A stretch of 64,000 nucleotides of DNA from Pyxicephalus adspersus (taxonomy: Eukaryota > Chordata > Amphibia > Anura > Pyxicephalidae), in assembly GCF_032062135.1 (NCBI RefSeq), contig NC_092862.1, forward strand, positions 92,345,800 to 92,409,799, in the 5' to 3' direction. Positions 1 to 12,200 of the stretch are shown here, one piece after another; within the stretch, counting starts at the first letter, position 1, and each line of letters opens with the position of its first letter. Below the pieces are notes generated by a model. That model was not told where the DNA came from and searched no databases. It worked only from the letters and a program-made list of their open reading frames with translations. The position numbers and the translations under genes were made by a program.

Positions 1-721
1 CTGGGAGTTAATCCTAAGAATTACAAGCCCACAATATAAACAAAAATTTCTATGCAAAAAAAATAGGATCACTTTTTGCATCAAAAAATTACAGAATTAG
101 AACGCTAGGGGGGTTAAGGAAGGAGACTGACTTGTTTCATAATGTCACAATGTTGTATTGTAACTGCCTGCAGAAAAACTGGTCAAATGTAACAGTTTTG
201 AAGAAAGCTAACATTAGGACTAGTACTTTCATTCATAAGTGCAGTTAAATGACTTCTGGATTGTGTAGTTTGCATCCAAGAAGGTACAGTGTGCAGTAAT
301 TCATGAGGAAAAAGACTCTCTTGTCTGGTCTCAGTGTAGGCTTATATCCTACAGCCAATAAGTCAGGTCTATCACCAATCACTGAAAACTCATAAATCAG
401 CTAAACCTACTTAGCATCTCAATTTTCAGGTTAACATTATGAAACTAGGTCTGCAATGACTTTTCCTTCAACTGCAACAAGTTTTCCAAGTATTCCACAA
501 TGTTTACCACACAGAAAAGAAACAGGGTCGGCACTGAACACAATATCTTGCTCAACACTTAAGGCACAGAAGATAGGCCAAAGGGTAGGTCCACACAAAA
601 TAGTGTAGAGATTCCACAACAACCTGAGAGAAGTGTCACTGGTGATAGGAGGTAATCACAGATCTGGTGGAATGCCCTCATTGGATTTGGGAACTGTAAA
701 CAGATTGGAGTAAACATTTTA

Positions 722-900
722 CATGGTATAGTAAGTCAGGTTGAAAAAAGACATAGGTCAATCAAGTTCAACCAATAAACATATCCAAGATATAAAACCT
801 ACTGGCATAGTTGGTCCAGAGGAAGGCAAAAAATACCCTGGTATAACTTATAAAATAAATCCTTCCTGATTCCAAGGCATTACGCAACTGGATGCAATTT
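722..900 (-). repeat. Dispersed frog repeat, family E, copy 1
   Basis: It holds, in reverse, the block TTGAACTTGAT...GACCTATGTC and a Gln/Trp-type tail that recurs at 3470-3720 and 39170-39560. I associate this block with repeats very common in frog genomes. The class is not certain. It lies in a TRANK1 intron; the rest of 1-1154 shows nothing further. Confidence 0.55.
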
Positions 901-1154
901 TGACAAGGCCAATTGTGTCTTGTTCCAGAAGGCTCGAAGAGGACCTAATGAACATCTGTTAAACTGTGCAGTGATAAGGAAAAAATAAAGGGGAGCAACC
1001 CAGGAAAAGAAATGGTATGAAACTCCAGGAATATTGGGTGAATAAAAAAAAAGACAAAGGGAGCAAAAGATAGGTAAGTCTTTCAAACAGCAAAGCCACA
1101 GAAAGACTTTCATCTTCCTATGACATTTGCAAAACTCTTAGCAGAAAGCCTTAC

Positions 1155-1270
1155 CTGATACATCTGTTCTTTAACAAGTTTAGTTAGTAGCATTTTCCAG
1201 ATATCCCTGTTAAATTTTTCTGTCAAGATAGCATTGTAAGCGCCTCTAAAGGTATTGTTGTCTCCACCCA
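1155..1270 (-). CDS. TRANK1: TRANK1 coding exon 8 (last in window)
   Basis: A 116-nt exon, acceptor TTTAACAG, donor CAG/GTAAGG. It codes GGDNNTFRGAYNAILTEKFN followed by RDIWKMLLTKLVKEQMYQ, a helical stretch after the TPRs. It leaves in phase 0. The next exon is beyond the left edge. Confidence 0.85.
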
Positions 1271-4200
1271 CTGTTAAAAAAAAAATGAAATCAATGAATG
1301 TAACATAAAAAAAAAAAGAAATCAGTAAGAGTGACAGATATGGGGAGGAAAATAAAACTTTCTGTTAGAAAACTCAGCATGGTTCCCTCTCACTAAAAAC
1401 ACCACTACCAGTTGTTACAAACTAACTAGCTGGCTGCAGCCTTTACTGTGCATCACAGTGTGTGAAAATCATACATTACAAACATTTAAGTTATTTATCC
1501 CAAATGGTCCAAATACAATCATTTAAGGAAATGCAAACCTTTCCTCTCCTGCTGCCCATGCCGCTGAATGCCAATGCACGGTTGGGAAATTATCAATTTT
1601 ATTCTACTGGGAAAACTGACAGTTCCAGGAGTGTCAAGTAAAGCTCCTGGGTCCCAAGCAACAATTATGGTTTCCTTCCTATAACCTCTGCATCAGAGCA
1701 TCACAGTTCTAAAAACATGGAAGTCAGCAGCAGAAATCAGAGAACGCTTGTTGATTTCCCAGTGGACCTTCTCAGAAACAGAGTGGAATTCAGCAGAAAG
1801 AGAGGTAATTATTTTTAACCTGCAATGATTTATAACTTAAGTCTTTTGTGTCAGAGTCTCTTTGTATAAATTGCATTTCTTGTAATATTTTTGTTAGTTA
1901 CAGTTGAAGTCAGGCATTTAAATACACAGATCGATTTTAAAATAAGCTCCAACTTTCCTGCTAAACTCTTGAGTAGTTCCTATAGTGTATCTACATGGTC
2001 CTTCCTCAGAACAAAATCGATTTTGTGCACCAGTCCTTCCTGCCCCCCCCCCCCAATATTATTATCCCAACTCCATGCTTGAAGGTTAGGATGGTGGTTC
2101 TTTGGCTCTCAAACTTTACCCTCTTTCCTCAAAACATAACAATAATCTTTATGGCCAAACAGTTTGATCTTGACTTGACTCAGATATATCACCAGAATCA
2201 TACAGACATTAAGATGCCCCCACGTGCTATCTGCACTTATGGCAGCTTTGGGGCAGTGGCTTCTTTATTGCTTTGCAGCATATCATGTCATGTCAATATG
2301 AAACTCTTTTTACCGTGGATATAAATACTAGTCCACCATCCGCCAACTTTCATCAAGGTTCTGATGTTCTGGAAGTGATATACTTTTGAATTCAAAAAGT
2401 GAAATCATTTACCTGTGAACACTGTTGGAAGAAATTACTCAAACAATATGGCAAAATATAGTTTGTTGGTTATAAATCTGTGGAGGGGTTATGAAATGAG
2501 TTTTAAATATTTCACTGTAAGTTTATGTAAACTTTTGACTTCAACTGTAACTTTGAACTTCATAAAAACACAGCATAACAAGCCACAAAAGGGGATGATC
2601 ACATGATTTCAGGCTACAGTCACTGGCCAGATCTGTAGGCAAGCACAAGAGCCTAGAACAGTTAGTAGAGTGTGGTTTAAGTGGATTGAGTGGATTAAGA
2701 GAACCAAGTACAGCACATGTTCCATGTGTGTAGTGGTAAGGCAGATAGGGTGAGCATCATATTTTACCTAACAAATTACATCTGCACAAGGTCAGTCCTT
2801 TCTAAGGCAGAAAAAAAGCACAAATTGGAGAAAATTAGTGACCTAAATATTTGAGGTAGCTTCTGATGCTTGACCCAACCCGTCCACCCACTAAGTAAAT
2901 CTTTTAAGGCAAGGAAAGTGCTGAGGCAATGCCAGTGTCCAAGCTTCCTATGAGCAGCAGTAAAACCAGAAAGGGAGCTCCTTTCTGTGTCCCTTAATGT
3001 AAACAGAAGAACCGTCATTAATGTAGGTAAACTAGGTATGGTAAAATATACCTGGGGGGGGGGGGGGGGTGCACAGAGAGAAAAGAGAAGACATACTATG
3101 GCGTCTTCTCTTTTCTCTCTGTGCACCTCTGCTGCTTCAAAGCGATCACATGACATCTGACAGCCAATCGAGCTGCATGTCATGTGCTCGCATTGCTTGT
3201 ACACAGACTACTGTGTACATTTACCAGCATCTCATACAAACACCGCTGCGGACCACTTCCGGTCCGCGGATGGTGGTTGGGTGCCGCTTCGTTTTCAATA
3301 ATGGATCATGTACTCGCGGCCCACTGAAAACACCGCCGCGGACCGGTAGTGGGCCGCGGCCCGGTGGTTGGGGACCGCTGCGCTAAACCATTATACCTAC
3401 AGGGTTAGTACAGACAAATTCAAAAGACTCTCTTGAATGTAATAAGAATGTACATAGTTAAAAAAAAAAAAAAAAAGACGTAAGTCTATCAAGTTCAACA
3501 ACAGGGGAAATAAACATTTCCCTGATTAAAACCATATAGACATAGTTGATCGAGAGACTAGCAAAAAAAAAAACCCTTAAAGCTTCCTGATCCTGTGAGG
3601 CAACCAGATGTTCCCCGGATCAGCAGTTTCTGTTGTATTTTCTTTAAAACTTCAATAACTAGGTATATTCAATGCTTTTAAAAAAACATCCAGCTTGGTC
3701 TTAAAGCAATCGGTAGTACTAAAAGCAATACAAAACTACTATACTATTTATACATATTCGAAAGCCTGGATAGCTATTTAAAGCTTTACTAGAAATTCAC
3801 ACCTTGGAGCACCTAATGTGAATGAGCTCCAAACAAAGGCCCACGTTAGTAAGAAAGACCCTATTGCACTCACATAATATTTGTTAGAACACCTCGAACA
3901 ACTAAAATATACCTCAAGGGGTCAATTAAAACATTTTATGTTTCCACCAATATGTTTAAATTGTGAATAAACAAGGCACCACAAGGCACCTAAAAATACA
4001 ATATTTTAAATACAAACTTCAAATTGCATACTCTAAAACCTTTAGATTGCACCAACATAAATCTGTTCTTAAAACAGGACTTAATGTAAAAAATTAAAAA
4101 CTGCAAGAAGGAGTGTTCTTTACTGCAGAGGGGACAGGCTATGCATCTACTCTATTTAAGTATGGTGGCATGGACATCTTCAACCAGTCCTCTTCTGGGT

Positions 4201-7200
4201 TTGGAATCTTCAGCCACCTTGATTGGCCAGGTCAGAATGGAATGACTCCCATGCAAGTGCACGGAAGGTAATTTTTTCTGGTAGTCATTTTTGTTAGGAA
4301 TGTACACTAAGTGGAGCATGCGAAAGATTGTGAACAGGCAGTTAAGTCTGTTGCAGAGGAAATTGCAGAGGAAATCCTAGAAAGGTTTTTGTCAACTAAG
4401 GTGGGAAATGTGCTTTGTCATGTGCTTTAGAGATTTTCTCTTAATTCATTCCCTGTCTCTGAGACATAAGTGAAAGGTAATACCACAGGCATGCAATAAT
4501 CATTTAGATCCAGAAAGAAAACAGTTTGGCTTTACATGTACTTAAATTTTAACTTAAACATATTGGCATTTGTAAATAGGAAAAGTTCCTTCAGTAAATG
4601 TGAAGGTCTGGGTTACATGCCAACCTGCACTACATTGCCAAAAAGTTGTGGACACATCACCATCACAATTATTATGAAGCTATTACTTGTTATGGCATTT
4701 CTGTAAGGATATTTTGCAACCAACCAAAATAGCATTTGTCAAACTACAAACATTACCAGTGGGAAAACAAATAAATAATGCATGTTAAGGGGCAAATGCA
4801 GTACCTTCAAAAGTCTTGAAGATCCCATGCAGAAAGTCTACTATATCTCTGGATTTATCATTGCCTTGAAGGTACACAAGACCATTCATGAACAAAGCTA
4901 AGGCAGCATGTGTGTTTTTTAGCATAAGTACAGAATGTCCAGCACGGAAATAAGCCTGTAATGAAAACAGCAGTTACCTACAATATTACCTGTGGACAAA
5001 CAAAACAATCAACATAAGCATGGTGTTAAATCCCCTCTCACCCATCCTATGCACATTTCCTTCGACTCTCTTTCAATGATCCCTACGGCCTACTGTCATC
5101 CCCAAAACTCTCCTGGGCACCCATTGCCCTTCATTTCACCTTCCTACTTGAAACACCATGGCAGAAACTCACCACCCCATTACCCCAGTACCCCGACCAT
5201 GACTGTACTGGAAAGGGGACACACACACACTGTAGGCATTTACAATCCTTTTAACAGTCCATAGCAGCAAACTCAGAAAAAACTTACCTTATAAAAAGAT
5301 GGATTCAAATTTAGGCTCTGGGTTGCAGAGGTATATGCATCTTCCCACCTTCCAAGTTTAAAAAAGGTGTTAGCACGGTTGTTCCAAAGTATTGCCAATT
5401 CATTACTGTAATTACTGAAAAATAAATGATTACTTTTTTTTTAATACTTTTATAATATTGATTTTTTATTATAATATATTATTTTTTATGGATTTACAAT
5501 TCTGACTGGTTCTTATATCTACCTCTATATATACACAATTTAAACGGGAAGACACATATATCTGCTTAAAACCATTTAACACCTAAAATTAGTAAGCATA
5601 ATGCAGTTAAAAAGAGAGAATCTTTACAAGTCTCCAAATCTATATACAAACCTGAAATAGGTGGGTAGTAAGCAAGTGGACAGAGTTTTACAAGCAGACT
5701 GGGAGGGCTTAAAGTGTAATGTGTGTGTGTTATACTTTTTTTAGAGTAGCAAAGGGGAAAACCTCAGTTTATAATGTAAGTACTGTGGCACTTTTCTGTA
5801 TAGCAGAAACATTATGAACCACACAGGAAACAATATGAAATCTGACCATAGAAATTTAAAAAAAAACGTATGCCCCCCAAAAAAATAATAATAAACCCAA
5901 TAAAAAGTTAAGCACTAAACCAATTCTTTATTTATTTATTTTATGCTATCTCTACACCTGATTGATTTCTTATTACTTTCTTTTTTAACTCTTTATCTGC
6001 AACCAAAGGGATAAATGAAAATAGTCTGTAAAATTTTAAACATCCTAAACCAGCAGACAATAAGGCCAGAACATCATCATTGATTCTTATCTATATCTGT
6101 CTTAACAGTTACAAATAGTCAATAAAATTGGTATGTAGGTACCAAGAAAAGATCTCCTAATACTTTCTAAGAGCATGAAATATTAATATATATATTAGCA
6201 CAGAGAGAGACAAAAAAAAAAACATACCATGGATACTGTACTAATTTATATCCAATATCACTGCTGAATATTGACATCACGTTACTGTTAAAAGTTTAGG
6301 CTAACCATTCTCCCTTTTCTCACATGCATCATAGGTAGTAATGTTCTACAGTGGGCTAAGTTGCGTGGGCAATGTGGTGTGCTTTTATCCACCAATACCA
6401 AAAAGGCGTTTAACAGATTAGCATGGCATTACATGTTTAGGACTCCACAATTTCTTACGTTTTGGGTCATTATGAAGTAATGTAACACTTTACATACTTT
6501 ATGTAATAGTATGTGTCAGGGATGCCCATTTTCACTCCTTTTGTTTATCTTAACACTGGAATCATTTGTTCTATCTGCGGAGAATATCTCTTGATATTAC
6601 AGTATTTGAGATTTCTGGCAGGTCCTATAAAACCTCTGCATTTGCAAAGAGTTTTACTTTTCTCCAATCCCATCACAATAGGTTACTATTTCACAATTGA
6701 AAATTTTCTGTTCCCAGTCTGCAAGCCCTCAGGGTGTCCCTTCTGGCCCAGGAAATACAACTAACCAATTTAGGTATTAAACTAGAAGGCGAGTCTTCAT
6801 TTTTTTCTAAAAATTATGTTCTCCTATCCTAGACTATTCAACAACAAATCCCTGACTTATTTAGGGCTGACACCCTAAAAAAGTTTTTCCTGCATAACTA
6901 AACTGAAAAGGGGAATGGGATTTCCAGACCTTAAACTTTACTATCAGGCAGCTGGGCTATTAGGAATTTTAGACAGGAATTGTCAGTGACCTGAAAGATT
7001 GGGTTCATGCGAAAGCATCTTTTTTCTCAACTGTGTTAGTGGGATCCACTTGAATATTTTACCCTTCCTTGCCCACACAGCTTAAGCAACACCCTTCAGT
7101 TGGTCCTACTTTTTCATGAAGTAAAGTACTACTCAATGGCTGACTTTGTCTATTATCGCCAATTTTAGGTAACCCATTGTTCCCTCATGGCCTAGAAAAA

Positions 7201-9174
7201 ACCATCCTAGATTCACTGGCCCACTGGATCTTCCTTAAGAATTGTTGCTTTATTGGATAACAGGGAATTTATAGACAGAGCTTTTTAGCTCTCTCAGAAG
7301 TAGATGTTCAATTCCTTCCTACCTCCAGATACAACACTTCATATGTTGTTTAAATAGGTCTTGTAACCTGTCATACCTCTTCTTTACTATGTGTGAATGG
7401 CAGCCCATATCATCACAGTATTTTTTTTTTTATTTAGGTTTCTTAATAGTCCCTCTGGATATGTTTCCAAAAAAAACAGAAAATATGTGAGGCATCTATT
7501 CCTACTAAATTCACTGACACCCTAGGAAGTTATGTTTGTATTTGTGCTCATAAATGTTCTATTAGTACTAAATTACAAGAAACCTCATACAACACACTGA
7601 CCTTAGGGTAATCCACATCACAGGTGGTTTTCTCAATAGTCAGATGTCAGTTGTGGATGTTTGGGTATTGTGTGCACCTTGGGGGATTTATGGTGGGGAT
7701 GCCCCTTTATCAAACCCTTCTGGAACCAAGTTATTCACCTATGTAACCTTATTTTGGACACTAATGCTTCTTCCTGACCACAAGCCCGCTGTTTACATAT
7801 ACAAGATATGTCATCTAAATGGTATAGATCCTCTATGTACCTCCTGAACACTGCTCGTTGTTTAGTTCCCATCTACTGGAAGTCTGAAATATACCTTTTA
7901 TTAATATTATTATTATTATTATTAATATTAAACAGGATTCAATAGCACCAACATATTACGCAGCGCTGTACATTAAATAGCTGTTGCAAATGACAGAAAA
8001 ATACAGACAGTAAAACAGAAGGAGAGGACCTTTCATTAAGCATACCAATACCTTGATAATGTCAATTACCCTACCTTCCATGGCTTAGTAACATGCAAGA
8101 AGCTTATCATACGGAGTAAATGAAAGCCATAGCTCAGGATTTCACAATTAAATTTACACAAACATTGTCTTCTTGGGTATTCTTCAGGTTTTCTGACCTT
8201 TTTAAATCATGGTAGGATTTGGAAGGATCATTGGTAGAGACTCTGCGTTTTTCACTTGCTGCTTTCCCTCTTCTCACCACATGCTTCGCAGCAAGAACAC
8301 ACCGGGACCTAAACGGGCAGCCCCAAAGACGGATCTCTACCAATATTTCCCTGTCCAAGGCCATTCCACGCCGGACTGTCGCCCAAGATGGCATCCTCTC
8401 GTGCTTCTCCTCCCAGCACTAACACCTCTGACCTGCACTGGGTAAGCCCCTCACCTAGCTCTCCTATTATACCAGAGAGTCCTGCAGTCTCTCTGGAGGA
8501 CTTTCATGGCTACCCAGCAGCTGCACAGTGTTCAGTGCCTATCCCCTATAAATTCTGCCTGTGTCATACAGCACTGCAAGAGCTCATCTCTGACACTACA
8601 CTTGCATTTTGCAGCGGAGGACCTGGCCCAAAGACCTAGGCCAGTGGTGGCGAATTTATGGCATGCGTGCCAGAGGGGGCACTCAGAGCCCTCTCTGTAG
8701 GCACGCACTCCCCACCTCGGCTGACGTCCCATTGGCTGTGCCATTGTCCCTCTGTCAGCCCATATTGGCTGCGGAATTCCCCTTCTGTGAGGGTTAACTG
8801 AGTCATCAGTTAACCCTCAGAATACCAGGCTGTGGGAGGAGAGGCAGCTGATGTGTATTGAAGCTTATGTGTCCTGATCCAGAAGTGAAAGTGTTAAAGT
8901 ACAGAGGGAGAAAGGAAAGAGAGGGAGGGGGTAGACAGACATGGAAGGGGGGATCTTGTTTTGCTCTGTCCTAGTTATGGGAAGTACTGTATGAGCTAAG
9001 ATGAGGACAATGAACAGAGCTACACAACACAGAAAAAGGAGTACCAGGCTGCGGGCTTTACCCAGTCAGGACAAGGTAAACACTTGTGGTATAAGGTAAG
9101 TGCCTGTAGCATGTACCATCATGCTATTGTTTTTTAATACTTAAATATATCTATATCCATATATATATCTATAT

Positions 9175-9210
<36 letters not shown>

Positions 9211-12200
9211 TCTCCTTGTTTGCATGAGGACATTCATCCATGGAATTTTAAAAAGCCCCCTGATGGATTTTGGTGCTTGGGTGCTTCTCGCCTGTATGAT
9301 CTGCCCCTTTAGGGCGGATTAGCCTCTGTACAAAGAGAGGACAGAGACACCGAAGCCGCCCTCTCTGTGTATGGTGTGGAGCCCCAGATGACATCACGAG
9401 GATTCCTCCACCAGCTGGAAGGCACGGTGCACTCGCACCCAGACGAGCACGTCTTGACACCCCCACTACAGGAACTAGACGCCATAAATGGCGGGCTTCA
9501 TATATACACAGCCCTCTCGGCTGTTTCTACTTGCGCTCACACTGTGCTACACCCTGCATGTATCTGTACCATCCATCTGCAAGGTAATGATCCTCGTTTT
9601 GACTATATGCCACATTTCTAGGCATTGGGAAAGGCAATCCCCTATCCTCATCCCCCTCATATACAATTTGATGGATGAATGCACAAATATACCTGAGGGA
9701 TACCATATGTGTTCTATGGAATTCTCAGCAACCATCTTCATATTGGGTTATAAAGCATCAGCACTTACTTGGTAAGTATCTCAATTTAACTTATATAATA
9801 CTACATTGTACATATACAATAGGATTACAACTAAATGGTTGATTATAATATTTATCCAATATACAGCAACATCCACAGTAGCGATTCTACCAACATCTAC
9901 CTTAGTATTCTTATCCTCATTTTTGATATTCTGATGTATGATTCTAATTGACTTGTACGTAAGTAACCCAAAATATTTTTGTATTCAATACGAAGTTATA
10001 AGTTAATAAATCTAAACCCAAGTATATTTTTTGTGCTGTATATATAGCTATAAGGATATATATTCTATCCTCATATATGTATATGTTGAATTAGGCATAC
10101 CCCTGCATTGACAATGTATAGTTAAACCATGTTACGTATAGTCTCTTTCAATTTCTTATTTAGCATAATTATATGGTCTGCATTTATTGATATATTCTGA
10201 ATGTTTGCAGCAATTTATCTACCTTTGGAAACAAATTATTTCTAATTACTTTTGTAAGTGATTTCAATAGTATGTATTATTTATACTATTTCTATATGTA
10301 TGTATAAAGCGTAAAGTACGCTCACTAAACCTATCCCTGAGGAAGCCTATCAAGGCGAAACGCGCTGGAGTTTACGCGATACAATTCAGTAATTTCTATG
10401 AATCTTTGTATTGGTTAGTAGCAATACTGTATAGTATGAACAACCTATGTGCTGTGAAGTGTTAACAGGACAGCGGTAAAATACTGTATACAGTATGTAA
10501 AAATACATAATTAACCTTGCACAATATAAGTAGTGAGCCTCAAACCTCTTTCTTTTCTCCAATATATACCATCCATCTCATTTTTCTAGAGGTGGCACCA
10601 ATATACTAATAATCTAACAACCTAAGTGAGCCGAGGAGTACTCCCCTAAATAGGATCTTTTCTGTGCATACAGTACACAAAAGGTTACAATGTCATTGCA
10701 TAGCAGCAGGTTGCTTTTACCTGACATCATATGAGCCGTGGAATGCCTAGTGTGCTGGGTTCAACTTTCTATGGCCTGTGTGTGCGCGCTGTATGAGAGG
10801 ACAAGACAGACATGGCACTCATTGTACTGAAATTGTCAGGGGGACTTTAAGTTAGCTGCTGCCATAGGAAGCAACCTGGGCTCCTGCTAATGGGAAAATG
10901 AGAGCTTGTATGGATGAACGAGGTCTGCACACCTCCTGTGTATGGGAAATGTGTGCTACGCCTCCACTTCATCTTATTTATGCAAAATCCCCAAGAAGTA
11001 GGTAAATCAAAAATCCCCTAATCAAAATCCCCTAAGAGGTAAATCAAAGGAAGAAAATGCTCTCAAATGCATTTTTCAGAGCAGGCCAAAATCTGGTGGT
11101 CAGTGGAACGTCCCCCCCTTGCACTGGTAGTCAGCAAGTTCAAAAAGAACCCCAACTGAGAATCACTGCTGTAGACTGTTGATTCAGGGAATATCTATTT
11201 ATTTTCTTTTTTTTATTTAGTGTCTACTAATAGTGTTAGATAGTTTTGGTATAGGGATAGATTTGTATTGGGTGCCTAATTAATTTTTTAATTTTGTGTT
11301 TTTGTAGACTGCAAGTCTTGAACACCCAAAAATGACTACCGCAAAAAAAAAAAAAAACAGAGAAAGATCGTTCCAAGAGGCCTGGCCAGAGTCATTTACA
11401 GTGTTAGAACGCAATGGGAAAGTGTTATGTATTCTGTGTAATGAAAGTGTTGTGTGTCGCACATCGAGTGTCAGATGGCACTTTGACACCAACCACAAAA
11501 GTGTTGCCAAACTTCGTGAAACTGAAAGAAAAGAGATTCCTAAAGGAAAATTGAGGAAATATCACTCCTAGTATCTTAATTTTTGCAACGATCATTCTCG
11601 AACAAATCATCTGACAGATGCTAGTTTTCAAATTTTACTGTGCATAACAAAACATGGTTAGCTACAACATTTGCAGACAACCCTATAAGGCATCAGGAAA
11701 TCTACAAGGAATTTTCTAGCATTGTAGCAGCTGCAAAGGTGAATTTTAGTAACAGATTTTTACAGTTTCGTAAGATGGAGACAACCCTGTGTTTTCTTAC
11801 TTCTTCAGGTAAAGCCAAATTTGAAGAACTTCATCTTTCCTGCTTACACTGGTTAGATTTAGGAAATCTGGAAATGGAGCTATTGGAATTTTCTGATTTC
11901 TATCTGGGAAAAAAAAATTCTGTGACCTGGCGAAACACTTGGGAATATAGAAGGGATGACAAATGACAGCACAGTTAATTCTAAACATGAAAACCTTAAA
12001 GCGTGGAATTATCTGCCAAATAATTTTAACCTCCCTAGCATTCTAATTCCGTCCAAATTTCCATGCAAAAAGCGTTACTTTTTTTGTTGCACGGAAATTT
12101 ATTTTATATTGTAGGCTATAATTCTTAGGCATAACTCACCGAAATATGTCCAATATTTAAATTTATTCAATTTAATAATAAACTTTAAATAAAAAAACAC

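Larger units (their letters stand above)
1271..4804 (-). other. TRANK1 intron 7
   Basis: Intron between exons 8 and 7. It contains a C run at 2042-2054, the G-run/hairpin element at 3056-3388 and a family E repeat at 3470-3720. Near 4640 is CATTGCCAAAAAGTTGTGGACAC split by one mismatch from a Tc1/mariner-type end. The remainder (1300-3040, 3720-4620) shows no recognisable feature. Confidence 0.7.

Noticed and set aside
2776..3204. 142-codon minus-strand open frame
   Set aside because: It crosses a G run and the perfect hairpin, and has no recognisable protein features.
11332..11966. Candidate EPM2AIP1 homologue
   Set aside because: It has a BED-type finger and hAT middle region, but it is broken, on the plus strand within a TRANK1 intron, and distant from the MLH1 promoter.
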